Part shown: positions 19,201-28,500 of the stretch, piece by piece
Layout of the letters: the number at the start of each line of letters is the position of its first letter
Position numbering within the stretch: the first letter of the stretch is position 1
Position numbers and translations under genes: made by a program
NCBI GenBank assembly: GCA_012295275.1
Contig: CM022669.1
Coordinates: forward strand, 3,450,494 to 3,478,993
Direction of reading: 5' to 3'
Source of the DNA: Chrysomallon squamiferum
Taxonomy: Eukaryota; Mollusca; Gastropoda; Neomphalida; Peltospiridae
DNA: 28,500 nt
The notes under the pieces: generated by a model
Told to the model about the DNA's origin: nothing
The model's input: the letters and a program-made list of their open reading frames with translations, nothing else
Databases searched by the model: none

Positions 19201-21794
19201 GGTTCAGGGTTAGGGTTAGGATTAGCGTTAGAATTAGGGTTAGAGCTAGGGTTAGTTAGAGCTAGGGTTACATAAATTTTGTTCGAGTTTGATGTTTCTG
19301 ATAGAAATAATATGAGACTGGAGATTACAAGTACCCTTAGAAAAAGAATTAATGTTCCTAGCTTTTGTTGGATTACTTTTAGGACCTCACCTAGGGTTAG
19401 GGTTAGGGTTAGTGCTAGGGTTAGTGTTAGGGTTAGCCTTAAAGCTAGGGTTACCTAAATTTTATTCGAGTTTAATGTTTATGTTACAAATAATATGAGC
19501 CTGGAGATTAGAAGTAGCGTTAGAATAAGAATTAATGTTCTGGACTAGTGTAGGATTCGTTTTAGAAGCTTAGCTAGGGTTAGGGTTAGGGTTAGGGTTA
19601 GGGTTAGCCTTAAAGCTAGGGTTACCTAAATTTTATTCGAGTTTAATGTTTATTTTAGAAATAATATGAACCTGGAGACTGTAGGTGGCCTTAGAATAAG
19701 AATTAATGTTCCGGACTTCTGTTGGATTACTTTTAGAACCTGAGCTAGGGTTACGGTTAGGGTTAGGGTTAGGGTTAGCCTTAAAGCTAGGGTTACCTAA
19801 ATTTTATTCGATTTTGATGCTTCTGTTACAAATAATATGATACTGGAGATTAGAAGTAGCGTTAGAATAAGAATTAATATTCCGGACTAGTGTAGGATTA
19901 GTTTTAGAAGCTTAGCTAGGGTTAGGGTTAGGGTTAGGGTTAGGGTTAGGGTTAGCCTTAAAGCTAGGGTTACCTAAATTTTATTCGAGTTTAATGTTTA
20001 TGTTAGGAATAATATGACCCTGGAGACTACATGTGGCCTTAGAACAAGAATTAATGTTCGGGACATCTGTTGGATTACTTTTAGAACCTGAGCTAGGTTC
20101 AGGGTTAGGGTTAGGATTAGCCTTAGAGCTAGGGTTACATAAATTTTGTTCGAGTTTGATGTTTCTGATAGAAATAATATGAGACTGGAGATTACAAGTA
20201 CCCTTAGAAAAAGAATTAATGTTCCTAGCTTTTGTTGGATTACTTTTAGGACCTCACCTAGGGTTAGGGTTAGGGTTAGTGCTAGGGTTAGTGTTAGGGT
20301 TAGCCTTAAAGCTAGGGTTACCTAAATTTTATTCGAGTTTAATGTTTATGTTACAAATAATATGAGCCTGGAGATTAGAAGTAGCGTTAGAATAAGAATT
20401 AATGTTCTGGACTAGTGTAGGATTCGTTTTAGAAGCTTAGCTAGGGTTAGGGTTAGGGTTAGGGTTAGGGTTAGCCTTAAAGCTAGGGTTACCTAAATTT
20501 TATTCGAGTTTAATGTTTATGTTAGAAATAATATGACCCTGGAGACTACATGTGGCCTTAGAACAAGAATTAATGTTCGGGACATCTGTTGGATTACTTT
20601 TAGAACCTGAGCTAGGTTCAGGGTTAGGGTTAGGGTTAGGGTTAGCCTTAGAGCTAGGGTTACCTAAATTTTATTCGAGTTTAATGTTTATTTTAGAAAT
20701 AATATGAACTGGAGATTACAAGTAGCCTTAGAATAAGAATTAATGTTCCGGACTTCTGTTGGATTACTTTTAGAACCTGAGCTAGGGTTAGGGTTAGGGT
20801 TAGGGTTAGGGTTAGCCTTAAAGCTAGGGTTACCTAAATTTTATTCGAGTTTAATGTTTATGTTAGGAATAATATGACCCTGGAGACTACATGTGGCCTT
20901 AGAACAAGAATTAATGTTCGGGACATCTGTTGGATTACTTTTAGAACCTGAGCTAGGTTCAGGGTTAGGGTTAGGATTAGCCTTAGAGCTAGGGTTACAT
21001 AAATTTTGTTCGAGTTTGATGTTTCTGATAGAAATAATATGAGACTGGAGATTACAAGTACCCTTAGAAAAAGAATTAATGTTCCTAGCTTTTGTTGGAT
21101 TACTTTTAGGACCTCACCTAGGGTTAGAGTTAGGGTTAGTGCTAGGGTTAGTGTTAGGGTTAGCCTTAAAGCTAGGGTTACCTAAATTTTATTCGAGTTT
21201 AATGTTTATGTTACAAATAATATGAGCCTGGAGATTAGAAGTAGCGTTAGAATAAGAATTAATGTTCTGGACTAGTGTAGGATTCGTTTTAGAAGCTTAG
21301 CTAGGGTTAGGGTTAGGGTTAGGGTTAGGGTTAGCCTTAAAGCTAGGGTTACCTAAATTTTATTCGAGTTTAATGTTTATGTTAGGAATAATATGACCCT
21401 GGAGACTACATGTGGCCTTAGAACAAGAATTAATGTTCGGGACATCTGTTGGATTACTTTTAGAACCTGAGCTAGGTTCAGGGTTAGGGTTAGGGTTAGG
21501 GTTAGCCTTAGAGCTAGGGTTACCTAAATTTTATTCGAGTTTAATGTTTATTTTAGAAATAATATGAACTTGGAAACTACAGGTGGCCTTAGAATAAGAA
21601 TTAATGTTCCGGACTTCTGTTGGATTACTTTTAGAACCTGAGCTAGGGTTACGGTTAGGGTTAGGGTTAGGGTTAGCCTTAAAGCTAGGGTTACCTAAAT
21701 TTTATTCGAGTTTAATGTTTATGTTACAAATAATATGATACTGGAGATTAGAAGTAGCGTTAGAATAAGAATTAATGTTCCGGACTTCTGTTGG

Positions 21795-21928
21795 ATTACT
21801 TTTAGAAGCTTAGAAGAAGGGTTACTGGAGAAATTTAGAGAATAAGAATTAATTCCGGACTAGTGTAGGATTAGTTTTAGAAGTAGCCTTAGAATAAGAA
21901 TTTTTCCTAGGTTGGATTAGGGTTAGGG
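21795..21928 (+). repeat. second scrambled junction in the satellite
   Basis: Fragments of A and B monomers are shuffled. AAGCTTAGAAGAAGGG, ACTGGAGAAATTTAGAG, a repeated AATAAGAATTAATTCCGG and TTTTTCCTAGGTTGG appear out of order before the regular hexamer block begins near 21917. Confidence 0.7.
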
Positions 21929-23289
21929 TTAGGGTTAGGGTTAGGGTTAGGGTTAGCCTTAAAGCTAGGGTTACCTAAATTTTATTCGAGTTTAATGTTT
22001 ATGTTAGGAATAATATGACCCTGGAGACTACATGTGGCCTTAGAACAAGAATTAATGTTCGGGACATCTGTTGGATTACTTTTAGAACCTGAGCTAGGTT
22101 CAGGGTTAGGGTTAGGATTAGCCTTAGAGCTAGGGTTACATAAATTTTGTTCGAGTTTGATGTTTCTGATAGAAATAATATGAGACTGGAGATTACAAGT
22201 ACCCTTAGAAAAAGAATTAATGTTCCTAGCTTTTGTTGGATTACTTTTAGGACCTCACCTAGGGTTAGGTTAGGGTTAGTGCTAGGGTTAGTGTTAGGGT
22301 TAGCCTTAAAGCTAGGGTTACCTAAATTTTATTCGAGTTTAATGTTTATGTTACAAATAATATGAGCCTGGAGATTAGAAGTAGCGTTAGAATAAGAATT
22401 AATGTTCTGGACTAGTGTAGGATTCGTTTTAGAAGCTTAGCTAGGGTTAGGGTTAGGGTTAGGGTTAGGGTTAGCGTTAGGGTTAGGTTTAGGGTTAAGC
22501 CTTAAAGCTAGGGTTACCTAAATTTTATTCGAGTTTAATGTTTATGTTAGAAATAATATGACCCTGGAGACTACATGTGGCCTTAGAATAAGAATTAATG
22601 TTCGGGACATCTGTTGGATTACTTTTTTAGAACCTGAGCTAGGGTTAGGGTTAGGTTAGGTTAGGTTAGGGTTAGGGTTAGGGTTAGCCTTAAAGCTAGG
22701 GTTACCTAAATTTTATTCGAGTTTAATGTTTATGTTACAAATAATATGAGCCTGGAGATTAGAAGTAGCGTTAGAATAAGAATTAATGTTCCGGACTAGT
22801 GTGTTGGATTTTTAGAACCTGAGCTAGGGTTAGGGTTAGGGTTAGGGTTAGGGTTAGGGTTAGGGTTAGCCTTAAAGCTAGGGTTACCTAAATTTTATTC
22901 GAGTTTAATGTTTATGTTAGGAATAATATGACCCTGGAGACTACATGTGGCCTTAGAACAAGAATTAATGTTCCGGACTTCTGTTGGATTACTTTTAGAA
23001 CCTGAGCTAGGGTTAGGGTTAGGGTTAGGTTAGGGTTAGGGTTAGCCTTAAAGCTAGGGTTACCTAAATTTTATTCGAGTTTAATGTTTATGTTAGAAAT
23101 AATATGAGCCTGGAGATTACAAGTAGCCTTAGAATAAGAATTAATGTTCCGGACTTCTGTTGGATTACTTTTAGAACCTGAGCTAGGGTTAGGGTTAGGG
23201 TTAGGGTTAGGATTAGTCTTAAAGCTAGGGTTACCTAAATTTTATTCGAGTTTAATGCTTATGTTAGAAATAATATGACTCTGAATATT

Positions 23290-25110
23290 ACAAGTAGTCT
23301 GAGAATAAGAATTAATGTTTCGGACTTTGTAGGATTAGTTTTAGAAGCTTAGCTAGGGTCAGGGTTATTGTTAGGGTTAGGGTTATCCTTAAACCTAAGG
23401 TTACCTAAATTTTATTATGAGTTTTGTGCTTTTGTTAGATATAATATGAAGTTTATGATTACAGGTAGCCTTAGTATAAGAATTAATGTTGCGGACTAGT
23501 GTAGGATTAGTTTTAGAACCTGAGCTAGTGTTAGGGTTAGGGTTATCGTTAGCCATAAATCTAATGATATCTGAATTTTATTACTGGTTTTATGCTTATG
23601 TCAGAAGTAATAAGAGTGTGAAGATTACAAGTAGCCTTAAAATAAGAATTAATGTTGCGGACTAGTGTAAGGTTAGTTTTAGAAGCTTAGCTAGGGTTAG
23701 GGTTAGGGTTAGGGTTAGGGTTAAAGCTAGGATTCACTACATTTTGTTCGAGTTTGATGCTTATGTTAGAAATAATATGAACCTGATGATTACAAGTAGC
23801 CTTTGAGTAAGAATTAATGTTACGGACTTGTGTTGGGTTTGTTTTATAACCTGAGCTAGGGTTAGGTTTAGCCTTAACGCTAGGGTTACCTAAATTTTAT
23901 TCGAGTTTAATGCTTATGTTATAAATAATATGAGACTGAAGATTACAAGTAGCGTTAGAATAAGAATTAATGTTTCGGACTTCTGTAGGATTAGTTTTAG
24001 AAGCTTAGCTAGGGTCAGGGTTATGGTTAGGGTTAGGGTTATCCTTAAACCTAAGGTTACCTAAATTTTATTCGAGTTTAATGCTTATGTTATAAATAAT
24101 ATGAGACTGAAGATTACAAGTAGCGTTAGAATAAGAATTAATGTTTCGGACTTCTGTAGGATTAGTTTTAGAAGCTTAGCTAGGGTCAGGGTTATGGTTA
24201 GGGTTAGGGTTATCCTTAAACCTAAGGTTACCTAAATTTTATTCGAGTTTAATGCTTATGTTATAAATAATATGAGACTGAAGATTACAAGTAGCCTTAA
24301 GAGAATAATTAATGTTGCGCACTTGTATTGGATTTGTTTCAGACCCTGAGCTAGGGTTAGTGTTAGAGTTAGCCGTACAGGTAGTGTTACCTAAATTTTG
24401 TTGCGAGTGTTAGTGTTATGTAATTAATAATATGATTGTGAAGATTACAAGTGGCATTAGAATAAGAATTAATGTTGCGGACTAGTGTAGGATTCGTTTT
24501 AGAAGCTCAGCTAGGGTTAGGGTTAGGGTTAGGTTTACATCTAGGGTTACCGAAATTTTATTGTGAGTGTTATGCTTATTTGAGAAATAATATGAGTTAT
24601 AATTACAAGTACCCTTAGTACAATAATTAATGTTGCGGACTTGTGTTTGATTTGTTTTAGAACCTGAGCTAGGGTTAGGGTTAGCCATAAAGCTAGGGTT
24701 ATCACAATTTTATTACGAGTTTTATGCTTTTGTCAGAAAAATGTAAGTGTGAAGATTACAAGTAGTCTTGGAATAAGAATTAATGTTGCGGACGTGTTGG
24801 AATTTGTTTTAGAACCTGAGCTAGGGTTACGGTAACGGTTAGAGTTAGGGTTAGGGTTAGCGTTAGTCTTAAAACTAGGGTTACCGGAATTTTATTACGA
24901 ATTTTATTCTTATGTCAGAAATAATATGAATGTGAAGATTACAAGTAGCCTTTATATAAGAATCAATTTTGCTGACTTGTGTTGGATTTGTTTTAGAACC
25001 TGAGGTAGGGTTAGGGTTAGGGTTAGGGTTTACTAAATTTTATTACGAGTTTTATGCTTATGTTAGAAATAATATAAGTGTGAAGATTATAATTAGCTTT
25101 AATATAAGAA
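23290..25110 (+). repeat. right-edge monomers, diverged older type
   Basis: About ten monomers return to the left-edge spelling (TTATTAC, GTCAGAA, GTGTGAAGATT, GTTGCGGAC). Hexamer blocks become short, and the array fades out after a final unit near 25020-25110. Confidence 0.85.
23888..24300 (+). repeat. recent 171 bp tandem duplication at the right edge
   Basis: Units starting at 23888, 24059 and 24230 share a variant with TTATAAATAATATGAGACTG, GTTTCGGAC, GGGTCAGGGTTATGG and ATCCTTAAACCTAAGG. They repeat at exactly 171 bp with almost no differences over two full copies, unlike their diverged neighbours. Confidence 0.8.
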
Positions 25111-26106
25111 TTTTATTATTTGTTTCATGTAATGATATACTGGAAATCCATAGAAACTATTTTATTTTTATATGCATATTTTGGAAATTTAGCTTTATTT
25201 GTCATTTTTACAAAATTCGACAAAATCAAAAGCCGGAAATTGATTTTAATGAAGTGAATTTCTGGTTGTTTTAAGTTATTTATTTATACAAGTATGAAAT
25301 ACGACGACGGCAAGGCCGTACATAGAACGACTAATAATTCAAACATAAGATTAAATCAATAGAATTAATCTAGGTGTGTGAATTTCAAAAAATTAATTCA
25401 GTTGGACACCATGTTGTTTTTGTTTTTTTCTTTAACTGCAACAGTTTTAGCTGATGATATACTTCAAGTTGGAATACGTCTGCTTTATTTTAGAAGTTGC
25501 TTTGTTTTTGTTTATTAACAATTAACTGTCAATCTTTCCGTTAAGATAGTGCATTAAATAATCTAGGTAGTGTTTCGCTCCGATATTAATCATTATTAAT
25601 TATTAAATTTCTTTAGTCGATATTATTTTCACTACATTCAATTATATTGCTGTATCATCTTTGTTTCCGTTGTAATTGTCGTTGTCAGTGGGCTTTAGTC
25701 GTTATGCATTTGCATGATGTATGTATTTTTTTACAACTTTTACCAGTAATATTACTTATATTACGATGACGTGTTATATAGTCGTTAAATAAAAATATAA
25801 ATTATTGCAACAGATGGTTTTTTATAATGGACAATAAAAAATATCGGTATAACTTTATACTGTCATAAATATTTGAACGTGTTTTCTGTTTCAGTAATAT
25901 AATCGATGCAAGGTAATAAGTAGGAGAACAAAAGAAAAGTTTAAAAAGATTCGTCATAAAATACGTCATTGTATATAAGACTGATTTTGTAATGACATAA
26001 ATCGATGTAATTATAACGTGAATTGTACTTCAGTGTTTTTGTGTTAATCCTTTCACAGAAATGTGTATATTTACATTATTAGGTACGTGATATACACAGT
26101 GTACAT
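25111..26106. other. AT-rich spacer right of the satellite
   Basis: No gene is supported. The sequence is unique-looking, with scattered TGACGT-like motifs (near 25768 and 25965) that may be chance. Confidence 0.45.
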
Positions 26107-26316
26107 TTAGTTTATTTTCACTCTTTTCTTCACTTTCATTAAACAAAGGGACATCGTATGGAGATCGTCGCAGTTACCCATCATGCACTGTCGAAACCAT
26201 CGCTCATTCCACAGCTCCTTGTCCACAGGGTCCACTTTATACGCAGAAGTTAAACCTTTAATGCGCACATGTGGTGGATGAACAACTATGTAACTTTGAT
26301 TAGTTATCAATCTTTG
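26107..26316 (-). CDS. candidate terminal exon of an unrecognised minus-strand gene
   Basis: On the minus strand a clean acceptor TTTATTTTTAG (ending at 26317) is followed by 69 codons to a TAA at 26107-26109. The peptide has a protein-like composition, including VVHPPHVRIKGL, YKVDPVDKELWNERWFRQC and GNCDDLHTMSL, with two Trp and several His and Cys. The base composition is clearly less AT-rich than its flanks. An AATAAA on the minus strand (26111-26116) overlaps the end of the reading frame. A GGTAAC inside could be a donor, so the exon could also be internal and end earlier. I do not recognise the family, and upstream exons, expected to the right, were not found. Confidence 0.45.
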   Translation of the reverse strand, partial: QRLITNQSYIVVHPPHVRIKGLTSAYKVDPVDKELWNERWFRQCMMGNCDDLHTMSLCLMKVKKRVKIN

Positions 26317-26525
26317 CTAAAAATAAAGTAATACAAATCATTAACTAGCCATTTGTGACGATTGCTAGCCTACCCATAATCCGTGTCTTGATTTCGTTCA
26401 AAGAAATTTAAAAATGTTCTTGACAGACTGATATATATATACACATAAATTATTTACTAGTTAATTATGAATGCAAAATAAGTAAAATTAGAAACGTTTA
26501 GATATGGTTTCTATTATGTTATTTA

Positions 26526-26546
26526 TTTTTTTTTTTTTTTTTTTTT
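26526..26546 (+). repeat. poly(T) run
   Basis: Twenty-one T bases in a row. It could be the tail of a retroposed element on the minus strand, but no body was recognised. Confidence 0.8.
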
Positions 26547-26628
26547 GTTTATAATAGTTACCAACAAGTATTTGAATGTTTTTGTGTATATATAAGTGTT
26601 ATTAAAAATAATAATTAAAATATATGTT

Positions 26629-26962
26629 TTGTGTGTGTATGTATGTGTGTGTGTGTGTGTGTTTATTTAGCACACAAATTCATACATACAAGCACAAAGA
26701 CCCACAAGATCACGTACATATATTCCTATGTAGATGCATATTTGTATGAAAACATACATACATACATTACATATCTGTGCGTGTGTATGTGTGTGTATAT
26801 ATTTATGCATGTCTGTCTGTATGTATATATGTATGTATGTTTGTATATCTGTCTGTCTGTATGTGTGTGTGTATTTATGTATGTAAGTATGTGTGTATAT
26901 ATATATATATTTTATGTATGTAGGTGTGCGTATATATATGTGTGTGTGAGTGTTTGTGTCTG
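26629..26962 (+). repeat. TG/TATG/TGTC compound microsatellite region
   Basis: Repeated blocks of TG, TATG, TCTG and TA units. Long open frames across it on both strands arise from the repeat and are not genes. Confidence 0.9.
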
Positions 26963-27025
26963 TCTGTAAATCGGTATTTAAAATGAAGGTAGTAAAAATC
27001 AACAAAAGTATACATGATAAAAAGA

Positions 27026-27096
27026 CAACCAACCAACCAACCAAACAAACGAACAAACGAACAAAACAAATAAATAAATAACAAACGAACAAACAA
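27026..27096 (+). repeat. (AACC)/(AACA/AACG)/(AAAT) microsatellite
   Basis: Short tetranucleotide runs of AACC, then AAACG and AAAT units. Confidence 0.75.
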
Positions 27097-27345
27097 CACC
27101 ACAGAGAGCATTAGTCAGTTTTATAATAACAATAACATAATATTAATAATATATAAACATTTTACAGAAATGTTTCTTTAGATTTCGGTCACGCCTCATC
27201 GAATCACTGTCCTCAAATATAAATCCTTTTTTCCAGAAAGGTACAGTTATTGGACCATATGACATACATATTCCTGTTTTGTAAAAAAAAATAAAAAAAA
27301 TAAAAATAAGATAAAATCTTTTAATCTTTTTCTTTTCCTCTCCAG

Positions 27346-27408
27346 GGACAGGATCAAAAAGTAAATGATTATCCCCTTTCTGCTGCTAGCACAAAAGTAA
27401 AGACCTAG
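27346..27408 (+). CDS. weak candidate terminal exon, unrecognised
   Basis: A strong pyrimidine tract and acceptor (TTCTTTTCCTCTCCAG ending at 27345) is followed by a 20-codon frame, GQDQKVNDYPLSAASTKVKT, ending in TAG. The acceptor is very good, but the frame is short, and neither an upstream exon nor a nearby poly(A) signal could be matched. Confidence 0.2.
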   Translation, partial: GQDQKVNDYPLSAASTKVKT

Positions 27409-27579
27409 GTTTGGTCCTGACAAATATGGTCGAATATTTCCCTGATACATACTATTATTAGGAAAACATGTGATAGGTCAATGATGTCACAGCCCGGGAA
27501 CGAACCAAACTGAACAATTCTTTAGAGTCTTTGACAAATTCATATCTTCCAACAAACACTTGAACCAGAGACGGGAGGG

Positions 27580-27791
<212 letters not shown>

Positions 27792-27799
27792 ATTGTGGT

Positions 27800-28048
27800 A
27801 ATGTTTGAACTATGTTATTAAGGCACAATGATATGTTTAAGTATACTTTTACTCTATCAAACAAGCGTTAGAAACATGGTTATAGTTGGATATAAAAAGT
27901 TGGATCGCAAATTAATGTGTTTTACACATTTTCATAACGAAGATATATAAGGTAAGAGTTGAAATTTGAACGATATCCTATTGTTTTCCAGTCGATTTAT
28001 CCCACTCAGTCTGGATTTCTATTTGTTTATTAAAATAAAATAGTCAAA

Positions 28049-28049
<1 letters not shown>
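27800..28049. other. AT-rich spacer
   Basis: No feature could be supported. Confidence 0.4.
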
Positions 28050-28050
<1 letters not shown>

Positions 28051-28132
<82 letters not shown>

Positions 28133-28163
28133 CAGCAGTAATAGTAGCAGCAGCAGTAGTAGT
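28051..28163 (+). repeat. compound trinucleotide repeat TAA to TAG to CAG
   Basis: About twelve ATA units pass into about twelve TAG units and then mixed TAG/CAG units. This step-wise change looks like point mutations that were then expanded. Confidence 0.9.
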
Positions 28164-28399
28164 AAAAATTACGTAACCACTTCTTAAAATTTAGGACTTA
28201 ATCTTTTAAAATGTTTTAATTCGATCAAGACTGACTGAATTTCATATAAACTCAATGATTTTAATCGTTTTGCTTACACAGTTGTTTTGACTGTTTTAAT
28301 TAAATATATTAACATATTTTGTTTTTTATACCACAATGTTCTTCAAATTGTTTTGATACAACACAAATGATTTGAAATTAATTTGTATACACAAAATTA

Positions 28400-28492
28400 C
28401 TGAAAACGCACGCATGTTATTTAAATTAATTACAGCAGCACATTAATTAAATGAATGACTGAAAACTCACGCACATTAGTTAGGTTAATGAT
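28400..28492 (+). repeat. imperfect 59 bp tandem duplication at the right edge
   Basis: CTGAAAACGCACGCATGTTA at 28400 and CTGAAAACTCACGCACATTA at 28459 begin two similar stretches of about 33 bp, 59 bp apart. It may be the start of a tandem repeat that continues outside the window. Confidence 0.4.
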
Positions 28493-28500
28493 TTAAAAAG

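Larger units (their letters stand above)
11470..23290 (+). repeat. homogenised core with higher-order repeats
   Basis: Core monomers fall into recurring types. A has TTCTGTTGGATTACTTTTAG and ACCTGAGCTAGGG. A' has CGGGACATCTG with AGCTAGGTTCAGGG. B has GTTTTAGAAGCTTAGCTAGG, containing a HindIII site. C has CCTAGCTTTTGTTGG and GACCTCACCTAGGG with the GTGCTAGGGTTAGTG block. The set A'-C-B recurs eight times. Its ACATAAATTTTGTTC marker lies at 13204, 14988, 17309, 18364, 19270, 20137, 20997 and 22138, giving spacings of 1784, 2321, 1055, 906, 867, 860 and 1141 bp. The 860-867 bp spacing is five monomers (A'-C-B-A'-A). Confidence 0.85.
10314..25110 (+). repeat. 14.8 kb satellite with TTAGGG blocks in every monomer
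   Basis: Roughly 83 head-to-tail monomers, all in one orientation. A typical core unit reads GAGCTA(GGGTTA)n, then GCCTTAAAGCTAGGGTTACC, then TAAATTTTATTCGAG, then an AT-rich part with AATAATATGA, then AATAAGAATTAATGTTCCGG, then TGTTGGATTACTTTTAGAACCT. Spacing between successive CTAAATTTTATT anchors is about 166-173 bp at the left edge and about 176-184 bp in the core. Part of the difference comes from the hexamer number, which runs from about 2 to 8. No CCCTAA block in the opposite direction was seen. TTAGGG is the telomere repeat of molluscs and vertebrates, but the array has unique sequence on both sides here and so is interstitial in this window. No gene is supported within it. Confidence 0.97.

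Noticed and set aside
22147-22365. Open frame of 72 codons in the satellite, and similar ones at 11102-11299, 24482-24688 and 24969-25274.
   Set aside because: They are translations of repeat monomers (LGLGLG or LTLTLT strings from the hexamers) and are not conserved between units.
10314-25110. A chromosome end (true telomere).
   Set aside because: The GGGTTA blocks are short, interrupted by a fixed body of over 100 bp, and unique sequence follows on the right for at least 3.4 kb.
10314-25110. A CRISPR array, because of regular repeats with variable parts.
   Set aside because: The units are contiguous satellite monomers of about 170-180 bp without unique spacers, in a eukaryotic setting.
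10314-25110. A CENP-B box in the satellite monomer, which would suggest a centromere.
   Set aside because: No stretch matching the NTTCGNNNNANNCGGGN pattern was found by eye; ATTCGAG and TTCGGGACAT are only partial likenesses.
26631-27111. Open frames on both strands of 78-141 codons.
   Set aside because: They come from TG, TATG and related microsatellites and give only low-complexity peptides.

Overview
The window looks like nuclear DNA of an intron-rich, AT-rich invertebrate. Genes have GT/AG introns, long microsatellites (AC, AG, TATG, TAA/TAG/CAG) fill the spacers, and a large satellite carries the hexamer TTAGGG. That hexamer is the telomere motif of molluscs, vertebrates and many other animals, but not of most insects, nematodes or plants. 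The microsatellite-rich AT background and a possible tRNA-derived SINE scrap suggest a mollusc, perhaps a cephalopod. This placement is inference only.

Layout. (1) 1-210, + strand: the 3' end of an unrecognised gene that enters from the left. (2) 698-7135, - strand: a complete-looking gene for HAUS6, the augmin subunit 6. It has one 5' UTR exon and eleven coding exons, assembled here exon by exon with phase-consistent junctions. It ends tail-to-tail with gene 1. (3) 7097-7600: a compact intergenic region with ETS and YY1-like motifs on the HAUS6 side and two CRE-like sites towards a + strand leader exon, so probably a divergent promoter. (4) 7440-9950, + strand: a probable leader exon, a roughly 1.1 kb microsatellite-bearing intron, and an intronless 376-residue reading frame for a ZIP (SLC39A1-3 type) zinc transporter, with a polyadenylation signal just after the stop. 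(5) 10314-25110: a 14.8 kb tandem satellite of roughly 83 monomers of about 166-184 bp. Every monomer carries a block of TTAGGG hexamers on the + strand. The core is homogenised into higher-order repeats, while both ends keep a shared older monomer type. (6) 25111-28500: mostly non-coding, with a good candidate terminal exon on the - strand (26107-26316), a weak candidate terminal exon on the + strand (27346-27408), and several long microsatellites including about 103 AG units.

The genes do not form a pathway: HAUS6 acts in spindle microtubule branching and ZIP in zinc uptake. The most unusual element is the satellite, in which telomere-type hexamers are built into every nucleosome-sized unit while unique sequence lies on both sides.
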